DNA of 64,000 nucleotides from assembly GCA_951804985.1 (NCBI GenBank), contig OX638133.1, positions 3,554,501 through 3,618,500 on the forward strand, given 5' to 3'. The position numbers were made by a program, and so were the translations under genes. Numbering within the stretch: position 1 is the stretch's first letter; each line of letters starts with the position of its first letter. The notes below the pieces were generated by a model. That model did no database searches. It was not told the DNA's origin and worked only from the letters and a program-made list of their open reading frames with translations. The DNA is from Dryomyza anilis (taxonomy: Eukaryota; Arthropoda; Insecta; Diptera; Dryomyzidae). Shown here piece by piece: positions 36,177 through 47,794 of this stretch.

Positions 36177-38588
36177 TTACTTGCTTGTTTGTATTCTCAA
36201 CGAGCCCATATCAAGGTTGAGTTCATTGACGATATCATTTTGCACCATTCCCTGATTAGTCAGATTGGCGATGGTGGCCTGAATTTCGGGGCAATCCATG
36301 CAACCGTTGCGGATGGCCAAAATACTCCACTCTCGGATGACTGCAAAGATGTACATAGTGTTAATTTAAACACGGTAGGTATTGATCGCATTTTATACTC
36401 GAACAAATATAATACAAAAGAAAACTACTCAATACGATTTATTCCATGAATTCTGTATAATTCGCTGGTGCTGATTTTGACTGCATACTCAGTTTTTATA
36501 CCCTACACTAAAAGTGAAAGGGTATATTCAGTTTGGTACGCCGTTTGTAACACCCAGAAGGAAGCATCTCCGGTATGGAAAAGTATATATATTCTTGATC
36601 AGCATGACCTCCTGAGTCGATTTAGCGATGTCCGTCTGTCCGTCTGTCTGTCCGTCTGTCTGTCTGTCCGTCTGTCTGTCTGTCTGTTGAAATCCCTAAG
36701 ACTTTTAAAATTGAAGAGCTAGATGGCGAGATCGATCCATTGTGACCTATGATCCGACCACTTATGTTCAAATACCTCATATAAAATGTACATATAAAGA
36801 TCAATTTTTATGTATACGTGCTTAGGTAAACTTTTTGGTCAAATATATATTGACATCATGCTCAAATACATGATAATAATGTTTTCCGGCGAAAAGACTT
36901 GTGGTTCACAAAAAAAAAAATCGAAATTCGGTACACCTACCCATTTGTAAATATGGGTATCAAATGAATGGAAATTCTTCAGCGATTAAATGTTTGTAGT
37001 TATTTTCAGGATTCGTATACCCTGGTGACCTATATATCACTTTGAATGGTAACCACACATATGTGTAGGGTATTTATAGTCGGCTTAGACCGACTATAAT
37101 TTTGATAATCCTAACTATCATAATTACACCTACTTTAAAATTTCCCATGTGATCTAACCTTCCCAACTGGTTTTTATTAAGTTAAGTTTTTGGAGAAAAT
37201 TACAATCGTAATTTTTAGGCCGTTCAAAAATTGTAAACGAAATTTTTCTTCTAATTGTCCAGACTTATTTTAATATACTAATAAATGCTAATATTCCAAT
37301 ACGTTTTTAGGATAATTGGATCTAAACCGGGAATTAATGCATGTGTTGACCATGGGATAATTTATTTTTCGTTTTGTTGAGAAGTGTAATCACAGTATAT
37401 ATATGAATCAGTCGATCTTAATAAATGAATACTTACGTGGATTTCGCGCATCCATGTTGGTGCACTCCAGCAGAGCCGGCATCAGCTGCGTGTCTATGCA
37501 GTAACCTTTGTTGGTTGGATTTTTGTAGAGCAGATTGGCCACGCAACGCACCAGCAGCGTCTTCAGCTCAAATGAAATCTCCCGCTCAAATTCTGGCGAT
37601 ATCTCCGATGTTACCGCTACCTCCTCAAGTTTATTCATTGGCGTGAATATGCTCTTTGTCTCTGCCTTGCCAGCAGCCACCAGACAGCGCAGCAAACTGC
37701 TGACATTCAGAAAGAGCGCGTGATCTTTGCTGTAGATCTGTGCGTATTTCTCGCTGCCCGATGCAATTGCTATAATGCGCAGCAAACTGTATGCCTCACG
37801 TGGCTTTGCCTGTTCGACGTCCGATGCCGACTGCCGCAGTATATAATCTGACTTCATCTTAAACTCCTTGGAAATGTAGGTCAGCAAAAAGTCACCGATG
37901 TTGCCATTGGGACTGTCATTGCGTAGATAGCTGGCAACGTAATCCAGGAAGGCCATGCGCTGTGCTGATTCTAGACCTGCATAACACTGCACCGCACGGC
38001 GCGACTTCTCCACCAAAAAGTGTTCGTAGAAGAAGTGTAGAAACTCAAAGGTACCATCGCACTTTTCATCGATGATAGTCTGCCAAAGTTGTGTAATGAT
38101 GTTCATTACCTCACTGTCCGACAAACAACCGGAGTCGCCCAAATAAAAGTTATAGAGCATCATCAGTGGAATTTCTGTCAGTCGTCCAAGTGGCAGCGCC
38201 ACGCATCTGCGCTTAATATGATCGCCAAAATGTTCAGCAATTATACGCTGCGTATTGCAGTTGTTAACGACTGTATTGGCCAGTAGCTGCCAGAGCAACA
38301 ATTGCAGCTGTTCATGGTTTTCTATGACTGGAACAGGCTCGTTGAGATGCTTTTTAATGAAAGCGATCAACTGGCTATTAGCCGCTATATTATTTTGTAC
38401 GATCGGCGACTTTGCACATGCACTGCGCAGCGATTTGATATGTAAAAGCACCTCTTCCACATTGTCATCGTTCACGGACAGACACGCTATCAACGCATTT
38501 ATTCGCTCCGCAGCCGTATTGTCTATGTCACTACAAGAAAATACATTAATGATTCGATTATAAATATTATAATCCAAATATACTCCAT
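36177..38588 (-). CDS. ATXN10: Ataxin-10 homologue
   Basis: The main exon ends at donor GTAAGT (37436-37431) and joins the last exon 36340-36177 (acceptor TTTGCAG). The join restores the ataxin-10 C-terminal core: NP-LIREWSILAIRN, then CPEIQATIANL, ending IQTSK. Most of the protein is an armadillo-like all-helical repeat fold, as in the family. There are two models for the start. In the spliced model, ATGGA (38588-38584) joins 38530 across a 53-nt intron (38583-38531, ending TTTTCTTGTAG), giving MDDIDNTAAERIN and 420 residues. In the unspliced model, the in-frame ATG at 38577 gives a 434-residue protein. I favour the spliced model because the unspliced start encodes an odd NIYNRIINVF stretch. 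Human ataxin-10 is a cytoplasmic protein linked to neuronal survival, cytokinesis and cilia. Confidence 0.85.
36497..37172 (+). mobile_element. mini-me-like element, copy C (diverged subtype)
   Basis: TATACCCTACACTAAAAGTG start, TATATATTCTTGATCAGCAT core, a long (GTCTGTCC)n run (36629-36684), and the end GTGTAGGGTATTTATAGTCG...CCGACTATAA with tail TTCCCAACTGG. It lies in the ataxin-10 intron. Confidence 0.8.
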
Positions 38589-40157
38589 GTTGCTGTGTCG
38601 ATCAATTTGATTTTGTCAGTATTTTTTACGGCGATTTAAAATAAATCTGACGGCCATGGCCGTCAAATATATCAACAAAAAAAAAAACCCGCAACTGCGG
38701 AATTTTTGCCAGTTCCGTGTGAAATTTCCCATTTGTGGTAATTTTTAACTGTTGTAGGAAAGATAATTCCCATGGAAATTTGTAATGGCTCTGGTAATTT
38801 TTCTACCACTTTTTTTTGTTTTTTTGTTGTTGTATGTAATTACAATTTACGAACTCATCAAATGTAAGTATTGTGTTCTAAACATATCGAATGCACTAAC
38901 TTGTTAAGTAAAAATATAGTTGTGGTTTGTTTAAATAGTTTTTAATTTTCATGAGATTTATATGGTAATTTTGAATTATTGGGACACTTTTTGTGGTATT
39001 ATTACCTTAATTTTACTTGCTGTGATATTTTGTGGACATTTTTGTGTTGATATTTACTTGCTGTGGGAATTAAATCAACCAAAATGATCACGTGGGAATT
39101 CTTAATGAGTCGTATGGGAAAAAGGTATTTTATTATTTGTGGGATTTTTAGTTTGGAAACTATAAACTGCGGTACCGGTACTCTGTCACAGCAATCTATC
39201 TGCATGTTTAGGCCCTTTTTGAGCATGTCCTTATCAGTTTTTTCATCGGCGACCTCAGCAACGTTAGATACAGTCGGTGATAATTTATGGCATTTATATT
39301 ATGCTGAACATATTTTTGTTATATATGATATAAAAAAAACTTTTTTTTTTTGGATATTTAGAAATTTTTGAGATATTTAGAATTTCTCAGATTTCTTTCA
39401 AAAGGCTATATATTTTGCACAATATATTTATCCTCAGTTAGATTTTCGTTGTGAAAGAATTTGAAACATCTTAAAATAATCCAGTGTTATGGCTTATCGA
39501 CTTTTGGACAAATCTTCCATAAAAATATATGTCAAAAGTTGAATACTATCTCAAGTTGGACATAATTTTTTGATTGTTGGTATTGTTGACAGACATGAAA
39601 ACGAGTTATTAAAAACGTTTCAATAAAAAAATACTGCATAATATTAAAATAAATACTCAGAATGTAGTATTTCTTGTAAAACTTTACTTTCGCAAAAAAG
39701 CATTTTTTTTATCATTTGTTGTTTTTTTAGTTTTTGATATATAAGAGGTACCACGTGACCTTTATATTTTATATACTTTCTTTTATTATAAATATTAGTA
39801 TTAAATTTTAATTTTTTATTGATCGATATTCAAATAATATTAATATTCAAATATATATATCTAGTCAGTCTCGTTTTGGTAATTTTTCTCTTTTATGGGA
39901 TTTTTCATATTATTTTTTATCTATGGTATTTTTATGTTATTTTTTAAACAGCGAGGAATATTATATTGTATTTTTTAATTGCAAAGGTATTATATAGTGT
40001 AAAAATACTAAGGTATTTTTAAATGTCTGCCGTGCGATAAAGGTATTTTCTGTGGAATAAAAACATGGCAACTATGGTCCGTTCGAACTGACAATACAGC
40101 TGTCAGCTAGATCGTGACGTATAAACTGGGCTATTGAGGTTTCGCCAAAATATAAAC
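38589..40157. other. 1.57 kb divergent intergenic region, ataxin-10 / ALKBH8
   Basis: Must hold both promoters. Near the ataxin-10 side is a perfect 16-bp palindrome (38649-38664). The middle (38700-40080) is AT-rich with repeated GGTATTTT/GGGATTTTT words (for example 39893-40035) and looks like inserted, decayed repeat DNA. No gene is supported. Confidence 0.5.
38649..38664. promoter_or_regulatory. Perfect palindrome GACGGCCATGGCCGTC upstream of ataxin-10
   Basis: A 16-bp fully self-complementary GC-rich sequence in otherwise AT-rich DNA, about 60 bp upstream of the ataxin-10 start. It could be a dimeric binding site or a repeat end; no function is known to me. Confidence 0.35.
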
Positions 40158-41993
40158 ATGCCATCAAATTACCAAATCCAAAAAGTTAATAAAAAACAAC
40201 GACGTTGCTGCAAAATTATAAGCAACGAGTGCTCCATAGTCAGCAGCGAGGTACCAACGCAGTTTCTGGCCATTTTAAATGCTGGCCTTTCAACTGGCCT
40301 CACGGATGAACGTGTGCTCGCCGAGGCATCCAAATATGGCGCCGTACAACAACTGCACATGTTACCCGGTAAATCCTACTGTTTCATTATTGCTGGCACT
40401 GTGTTGGCTGCGACGCAAATATACGAGGGCATGCATAATAAAGCCGCCTTGGGACAGGACGATGCACAAGTCTATTTGGCCTACTTTGAGCAGGTTCCCC
40501 CGTTCGAAAACCCTTGGCTGCGGCGAGCACCCAACGGCTTAATAGTGTTAGAGGAGTTCATTACGTCGGAGGAAGAAATGACACTGTTACAAGCGATAGC
40601 AAAGCCCTTGGAATCTGCTACGGATGCGGACACTTTAAAGCATCGACAAGTGGCCCATTTTGGATTTGAGTTTCTTTATGGAATCAATAACGTAGACGTT
40701 AACGCGCCGCTCGAGCAACAAATACCGAGTGCGTGCGATGCACTGTGGCCACGTCTGAAGCAAACTCTGGACGATAAGGGACTGCAGGCTGCATGGAGTG
40801 TGCCGGACCAACTGACAGTCAATGTGTACCAGCCGGGACAAGGAATTCCACCGCATGTGGATACGCACAGTGCCTTTGGCGACGCTATTATGTCGTTGTC
40901 GTTAGAGAGCGATGTTGTTATGGAGTTTCGCAAGGGTAGCGAACGTGCATTCATACGGTTGCCCCGACGTTCGTTGCTAATAATGTGCGACGAAGCACGT
41001 TACGCCTGGACACATGGCATTGCGCCGCGCATGCTGGACATTGTGCCGACGACAACAACAACGCTGGCATCGGCATTGACAACACAGAGACGTTGCAAAC
41101 GCACTTCTTTTACTTTTCGCAAATTGCGACGAGGCAGTTGTGACTGTGCTTTTCCGACACTGTGTGATACGCGTCTGAATGTGAATACGCATAACAAAAC
41201 AACAACAACTGCTGCAGTGGCAGCGCAACTGGAGACGCTAAATGTACACAGCGTTTATGACAAAATTGCCGATCATTTTAGCGAAACACGCCACAAACAG
41301 TGGCCACAAGTTGCCGAGTTTATCAATAGCTTTGACTGTGGCGCGGTGCTCATGGATGTGGGTTGTGGCAACGGCAAATATCTGACTGCGAACAGCGATA
41401 TGCTTAAAATAGGCTGTGATCGCAGCGTTGGACTGTTGAGCTTGTGTGCGTCCAACAAGCAGAGCGTTTTCAAATGCGACTGTCTGCAGTTGCCCGTACG
41501 TAGCGCATCGATGGATGGCTGCATAAGCATTGCAGTTATTCATCATTTGTCCACGCCAGAGCGACGCCTCAGTGCAATTCGCGAAATGGCGCGTATACTT
41601 GTGCCCGGCGGACGTGCACTAATTTACGTGTGGGCGAAAAATCAACAGGCCAATGATAAGAAGTCAAGTTATCTGCGCCAGAACAAGGCAGTGAATAAGC
41701 AAAAAATCACTGAGGATGAACAACGACAGCTTACCGCTGAACTGCAGCCAAGCGAGGCGTCCATTTTCGATTTGCCTATTCACACAAATCGTACACAGTT
41801 TCAACAACAGGATATGTTGGTGCCTTGGAAACTGAAAAATCCACACGGCGACAGTTCCACCTATTTACGTTACTATCACGTATTTGAAAACGAAGAGCTG
41901 GAGCGCTTAGTGTCGCAGATTCCCGAGGTGGACACTGTGCGAAGCTATTATGATCAGGGTAACTACTGCATCATTTTTAAGAGAAAAATTTAA
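40158..41993 (+). CDS. ALKBH8: ALKBH8: tRNA wobble-uridine methyltransferase / 2-oxoglutarate dioxygenase
   Basis: Intronless, 611 residues, starting at the ATG in the fly-type context AAACATG. Domains in order: a diverged RRM (about 33-95), an AlkB-type Fe(II)/2-oxoglutarate dioxygenase (about 120-325) and a Trm9-like SAM methyltransferase (about 362-611). Visible iron ligands are His233 and Asp235 (PPHVDTHS) and His286 (AWTHGI); the 2OG-binding arginines lie in KRTSFTFR. The SAM motif is MDVGCGNGKY (about 399-408), followed by the DCLQLPVRS and IHHLS motifs. In animals the methyltransferase half, with TRM112, makes mcm5U at tRNA position 34 and the AlkB half hydroxylates it. AATAAA lies at about 42045. 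The gene is divergent from ataxin-10 with 1.57 kb of AT-rich DNA between. All catalytic motifs look intact. Confidence 0.95.
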   Translation: MPSNYQIQKVNKKQRRCCKIISNECSIVSSEVPTQFLAILNAGLSTGLTDERVLAEASKYGAVQQLHMLPGKSYCFIIAGTVLAATQIYEGMHNKAALGQDDAQVYLAYFEQVPPFENPWLRRAPNGLIVLEEFITSEEEMTLLQAIAKPLESATDADTLKHRQVAHFGFEFLYGINNVDVNAPLEQQIPSACDALWPRLKQTLDDKGLQAAWSVPDQLTVNVYQPGQGIPPHVDTHSAFGDAIMSLSLESDVVMEFRKGSERAFIRLPRRSLLIMCDEARYAWTHGIAPRMLDIVPTTTTTLASALTTQRRCKRTSFTFRKLRRGSCDCAFPTLCDTRLNVNTHNKTTTTAAVAAQLETLNVHSVYDKIADHFSETRHKQWPQVAEFINSFDCGAVLMDVGCGNGKYLTANSDMLKIGCDRSVGLLSLCASNKQSVFKCDCLQLPVRSASMDGCISIAVIHHLSTPERRLSAIREMARILVPGGRALIYVWAKNQQANDKKSSYLRQNKAVNKQKITEDEQRQLTAELQPSEASIFDLPIHTNRTQFQQQDMLVPWKLKNPHGDSSTYLRYYHVFENEELERLVSQIPEVDTVRSYYDQGNYCIIFKRKI

Positions 41994-42069
41994 CGACTTA
42001 TTAAATACTGTAGTTAGTTCTATATTTATAAAATATATTTTTTAAATAAACAAAATATTTTTTTTAATG

Positions 42070-42850
42070 CACAAAAAAGCCCACAATGAAAAAATGCCCG
42101 ATGAAATAAACCCAAATAAAAAAATATTTCCCAAAAATAAAATAATGTAGGCCCGCAATGAACCGAAATCGGTACCGTAACCGTTTCGGTTTTTTGAATC
42201 GAAATCGGAACCATATAATTGGTTGGAACCGGAATCGGAACCGGAACCGCTATTTTAAAAATTTTGAAACCAGCTATTCTAAACGATTTTAGTCCCTGAA
42301 TAATGCAAAAAAAAAAAAAATTAAAATAAGCCCCTGTTGGTTATTATTTTGTATGACATAACTCCTAAATAAATGAACCCCCAATGAATAAAATAACGCC
42401 TAAAACGAATAAAAGAATGTACAAAATTATCATCCAAAAAGTTTTCAATTGTATAATCTCCAAAAATAATTAAATAACACTCAGATAAAATGAAATAACA
42501 CCCAAACAAAGAAAAGAAATGGGATTATCTACACACAGCTCTATGAGATTTTTTGTTCTATCTCTAGCTATTTTCTCTATCGTATAACTCGCCTAAAATA
42601 AATTAAAATGTGAAATAATTTGTGATATATATTTCTTCTACAGAAAATTCTACAGTTGAAATATTTTCCAAACGATATTAAATAAACTCCACAACTATAA
42701 AATAACACCCAAAATTAAAATGAAATAAACCCCAACCATTTTTTTGGGGATTTTTTAATTGGGGCTTATTACATTTTGAAATAACACCTAAAATCGTATA
42801 AACAATTTTGGGCGTATTTCATTTTATTTTTGGGTGTTAAAGCACACTTA
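42070..42850. repeat. AAATGAAATAACACCCAA palindromic array
   Basis: Many variants of GAAATAACACCCAAA occur, with inverse forms such as TTTCATTTTATTTTTGGGTG near the right edge (42820-42838). The layout suggests a decayed element whose inverted ends spread as short repeats. The same words are in the BOP1 intron. Confidence 0.5.
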
Positions 42851-43695
42851 AAGCACAATATCTTCAAAAAACTGTTAAAGTATTTTCAAAAGAATTACTT
42901 TACCAAACTTTGGTAAAATGTTATCCTTAATTTATAATAATCCGTGTAATAATATTAAACCGATTTAAAGCTTTCTTTTTATTTTTAAGTACAAGTGTAC
43001 GATAAGTATTCACTTACATAGGTACATATATATATAATTTACATTTACAAATATAATATAACTCTTTAAGAAATATAAATTTACAAATACATATCATTGA
43101 TAAAATGGGCGGACTCCCAACATTGACACACTCAACTAAAATTTATTGTTATTTTTTTAGAGGGACTAATTTGTTTTATTATTATTCTCTACTCTTTTAC
43201 TCTATATTTAGAGTAAAACTTAACCCAGTATCATTTTTTTATTATTACTTAAATTTCACATATAACATACACAATACCATGTGTGTTACAAAATCTATTC
43301 GGAAAAAGAAAAATAAGGAAAACATGTAAATGTTTTATTTTAAAATATGTTCAGTTAACGCAGCAGTTAGTCATTTCAGTATAAATTGTATCTACTTTTT
43401 TTTAGTTATTTTCAACTTTTTTTGAAGTGTACTTAATGCGTTTTAGAAATTTTTTGAATTGAGAACTACGATTTTAATAAATTAAAACATTGATCAATAG
43501 ATTTACGAAAAGGGATCAAGATTTTTCGCTTAGTTTGTAAGCTGTGTTTTTGGGTGGAATAAAATTAATTCGAATAACGATATTGCCTAAAATATTTCAA
43601 ATTATTTGCAATGGAATAGAAATAAGACAGAAAATTTTAAATTTAACAAATCAAAGTCAAAAATTATTTAGAAAAGAACATAAAATTCCCATTTT

Positions 43696-43741
43696 TATAC
43701 CCTACGCTTAAAGTAATATGATATATTCACTTTGCTCATCT
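43696..43741 (+). mobile_element. mini-me 5' end fragment
   Basis: TATACCCTACGCTTAAAGTA followed by ATATTCACTTTGCTCATC resembles the first about 45 bp of copy C; the rest is not recognisable. Confidence 0.4.
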
Positions 43742-44406
43742 CTGCCTGATATTAAAAATGGGAATTATCGGTCTCTTGTGATATTCAAATATCTAATATA
43801 TATTGGAAAATTTTGGTTTAGGGATTGCGCACAAAAAAATTGTTCATCACATTATTTACTATGTCATTTTTTAGAAATAATAAAAAATTAAAAAAATGAT
43901 ATGTAGAATGCTGTGGAATGAATGTCAAATTATTTTTATAACTTCTTAGAAGTGGACTCGTCCATAATCATAAAAATGGCAATCGAAATGGATATAAGTA
44001 TATGCAATTTAAACATTTCACTGTACCACTTTCAGTGAACTAACAAACAATGCTAGGGAACTAAAAATTTAACCAAACACTGTTTGGAAGGTAATAAATT
44101 AGTTTAAATAGTAGCTGATCTTTACACAAAAGGCATGTTCGGGGAGAAATAAAGGGGATCTGTGACAAGAAAAAATCAAAGAAGATTAGTAACTTGTTCA
44201 AGAAAAAACCTAATAGTTGTTGGCATAAAGGTAGCAACAATTGTATTGTTCGGAGTCTTTTGTTCGTAGGATCAAAAGAAGATGGACTGAAGATGTTGAA
44301 GGTTATAAAAATAACAGACAAGAATGTGATAAAGTACACTGGGTGTAAAAATCGTATCAAAAGATTTTTTTTTGAAAAATTCAAGTGCTACATAAAACAC
44401 AGGAAA

Positions 44407-45450
44407 AATGTACATCATATTGATGAATTCCGTTCTTCAAACCATGATTCATTGTATTGAAGAACCATTCATAATATTAATGACTAACGCCATCAATGTT
44501 ATGAATGCTATCATAAATATGAAGAACGCTTGGTAACTGCCGAAAAAGTGTTCTTCAATATGATGAACAGTAGGTGAAGTATACGTTTCATCATATTAAT
44601 GAACCAAAATATAAAATACAACATATATGTTCTTCATATTGAAGAACACTGTTCATTAAATCAAATTTCTATCGTTCTTTTTTTGCTGTACTTCTCAGTT
44701 CTCAAGTAGTTCTTGTATATTATATCTTATATGCATAAATTAGTAAAATGTGTTATAATATATTTATTTATAATTACAACTTTTTATTAATAAAAAGTTA
44801 TTTATCTTCGTCGTAGAACGAAAAGTCACCAAATACATTTTCAAAATGCCAAATATTCATTTACAAAAATCTTTATATTTCTGTCAATTTTTAATCCATG
44901 ATCTCATTTTTTTTACCACATGATAAGAAAATATTAATCTATTAATTGATACTTTAACTTTAAAAATATATCAATTACTTTTTATAATATTAATCAACAA
45001 ACACGACATTTAAGTTTTTCATAAAAATGTATTTGGTGACTTTTCGTTCTACAACGACGATATATAAAAAATATATTTTTGAGAAGAAACATTTTTTCGA
45101 ATTTTTTCTTCCAAACAATTTTTTTTTACAAAAATTTTAATTTTCGAAAAAATATTTTTCCAAAAAAAAAAATTTTTCGAAAACTTTTTTTTGGTTCGAA
45201 ATTTCTTTTTTCGGATAATTTTTTACTGTTAGTTTTTAAATCAAAGACTTTTTTCGAATTATTTTAAAAGTTTTTTTTAAATATTATGAACAAATTCATC
45301 AATTTCATTGTTTTGAATATTCTGTTCATATATATAATGAATGTATTCATTAAATGTCATTTAATGAGCGATGGTATCAATATGATGAATCTGGTAGTTG
45401 GTGAAAAAATTCATAATATTTATGAATAAATTCATCATATTGAAGATTTT
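44407..45450. mobile_element. TTCATCATATTGATGAATT-family element, interrupted by a MITE
   Basis: The left part CATCATATTGATGAATTCCG and the right part AATTCATCATATTGAAGA match the uninterrupted copy 62060-62955. Relative to that copy, the sequence is interrupted after AATAAAAAGTTAT by the MITE at 44812-45064. Confidence 0.65.
44812..45064. mobile_element. CGTCGTNGTAGAACGAAAAGTCACC MITE, nested
   Basis: ATCTTCGTCGTAGAACGAAA at the left is inverted as TTTCGTTCTACAACGACGAT at the right; AAGTCACCAAATACATTTT also pairs. Inserted within the TTCATCAT element. Confidence 0.75.
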
Positions 45451-46059
45451 TTTTTTTCTGTGAAGGAACGAAACCTCATAGACCGTAATTTGATACTGCA
45501 GATTCATAAGAAAATGTGGACCAAAAATTTAAGACCAAGAAGCACTCGAAAATTCCTAGACAGCTGTTTATTTTGCGACCAATCTGCAGTTGTTACAAAA
45601 GAAGTAAGACTTTCATCATCATGTGCAAAAAAAAACTCCAATATTTACTTTAAAGAATTCTTGGGGAAGAGACTGCCATTCTGGTATGAATCTGAAGTGT
45701 CCACATTAATTTGGCCTAACCTGGTCTTCTGTCTAACGTCATTCACTACAGTAAAACGGCCGTCAAGTGATACACAAGCAATAACGTCATATGAAATTCG
45801 GTCGGAATTCGATCGAAAGCCGGAACATGTCCGGTAACATAGTTTCACTATAAAAATCGAATCTCTGGTTTAGAAGATCTTTGTAACTTTGTGATGGACA
45901 ACTTTTTCGTGCGCCGTCCCTATTTCGACCGAAGTAAACTTTTTGGGTATATAAATAATGTTTTTCTCGCGAAACGACGACGAAAAAATACCCATTTGCA
46001 TTTGTTGGATTTTTTTGTTGTATACACACAAAAAATTTCACCAAAAATATCACCAACTA

Positions 46060-46395
46060 CCAGGATTTATCATATTGATGAATTCATTCATTGAATTAAA
46101 ATCGTATTTTTTAAATGTTTTTCATTTTCAATATTTTTTATTAACATCAACTTTCAAAGACAAATTTATCTCCATTTACACATTTATGTATTTATAATTC
46201 TTAAAGCCTCTATTTCATCATATTAATGAAAAAGGGAACATCATATTGATGAATTTTGGTCATCAAACCATAATAATTTAAATATCATAAATCTTATAAG
46301 AATTAAAAATGAAAAACACTGAAAAAATACGATATTAGTTTAATGAATGAATTCATCAATATAATGAATACTGGTAGTCGGTGAACATTTTTTTT
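46060..46395. mobile_element. TTCATCATATTGATGAATT-family fragment
   Basis: TTATCATATTGATGAATTCA, TTCATCATATTAATGAA and ATTCATCAATATAATGAA recur; ends in CTGGTAGTCGGTGAAC like the other copies. Confidence 0.5.
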
Positions 46396-47794
46396 TAATT
46401 TACTGAACGTCGAGATATTATTAAAATTCGTAAATACAAATCACTTGATGTGGAATCATACAAATTAGACATTTCTGGGTTTAAACACTTCGAGTTACTT
46501 TACCTATTTTATTAACTCTTGAATAGTTCAGTGTTACTGGATCTTTTATAAATGTTTCTTTAATTGATAGTGTTTTTTGCTAACTACATTTTTTGTATTG
46601 GCCTGTATGATGTGTATGTGAAAAGAAATTACTCGAAATAGTGTATCGTACGTTTCATATCTATGCGTAGTTTATATTACTTATATATTTATTTATATAG
46701 TAGGTATATTGTGCTTAGTTAAAATTCTGAAATATTTACATTAAGTGCTAACGTCTAAGAGTTATACAAAAATGTATTTTTACTTTATTCAAACTACCGA
46801 CAATAAGTACATAACTTGGACCATGAATTGACATATTTAAAAGCTAGTTGATAACTCAAAACAAAACAAATAGTAGCTAATTGATTAGTCTTAACATAAT
46901 TCTCTGAAACTTGAAGATATACATATTTGATATGAATACAATACATGTTTTTTTTATTAATTAAAACGGCGTATGCACCACATTCTCAAGTGTGCATACC
47001 TTTCTTATTACTCTATTCTAGTTAATGTATTATTTAGTAAAGCTTAAACCATTGGACCTTCGTTATATATCCAAAAAATTTGTATGTGTTAGTAAATTTA
47101 GGTAATCTTATAACATTAATTCACACGTTACGACTTGCTTAAAATACAGTTATTAATTTACTTCGTTAATTAATACAGTTAATAAAAAAATCGACATCAA
47201 GATATATATTATTCATCTGATATGGTAACTATAATTTTGCTCTTACTGTTTTCATTCAGTATGATATATAATTTATTCTATAATAAAAATCAGTAAAATA
47301 AGTAGATATGTTAAAAGGCATGCTAAATACACATTGAACAAAAGAGTTATAAAATCGTTGTGTTTACATTAAAATGATTTTTACATTAATTATATTAAAG
47401 CCTGAAAGTTATAAGATTTTAAAGCTGTATCGTTTTTATAATTTCAGTCAATTTTTGTTCGTTTGTGCAAATCCGAAACATTTAAAAAGAGGTTTGAAAC
47501 CAAGTATAGATGTTGATCTTTGAGAAAGTTCGAAATCGGGATGGTTATTTTGAAATTTTTGAAATATTTTCTTTTTAATTAGGTATATAAATCTGTCGCG
47601 GATAAAAAAACCACATATCAAAACTATTTTTCTCTCTATAGGTTTCAAGTTTTGTTTATCCACTTTGACCAACATTTCTGTGATCGGTCTATTTTTTTCT
47701 ACTATACTTGTTTAAAATAATTGACATCAATAGGTTATGGTACACAAATATGAAATAAAGGTTTCGTTTAAATAAATGTTTCGGATGCCATTTG

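Larger units (their letters stand above)
41994..47794. other. 5.8 kb convergent intergenic repeat region
   Basis: Lies between the ALKBH8 3' end (AATAAA about 42045) and the FnIII-gene 3' end. Holds a GGAACCGGAATCGG scrap (42165-42260), the AAATGAAATAACACCC palindromic array (42070-42850), TTCATCATATTGATGAATT elements (44407-45450 and 46060-46395) and a nested MITE. The remainder (42850-44400, 46400-47790) is AT-rich with nothing recognisable. Confidence 0.55.

Noticed and set aside
36468..36804. Frames with VCLSVCLSVRL or DRQTDGQTD repeats
   Set aside because: Translations of the GTCY microsatellite of mini-me copy C.
40134..40157. Upstream extension of ALKBH8 beginning at TTG
   Set aside because: TTG is not a plausible start here; the ATG at 40158 is in strong fly context.
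45460..45837. 125-codon plus-strand frame
   Set aside because: No family recognised, no start context; flanked by repeat elements. Left as chance.
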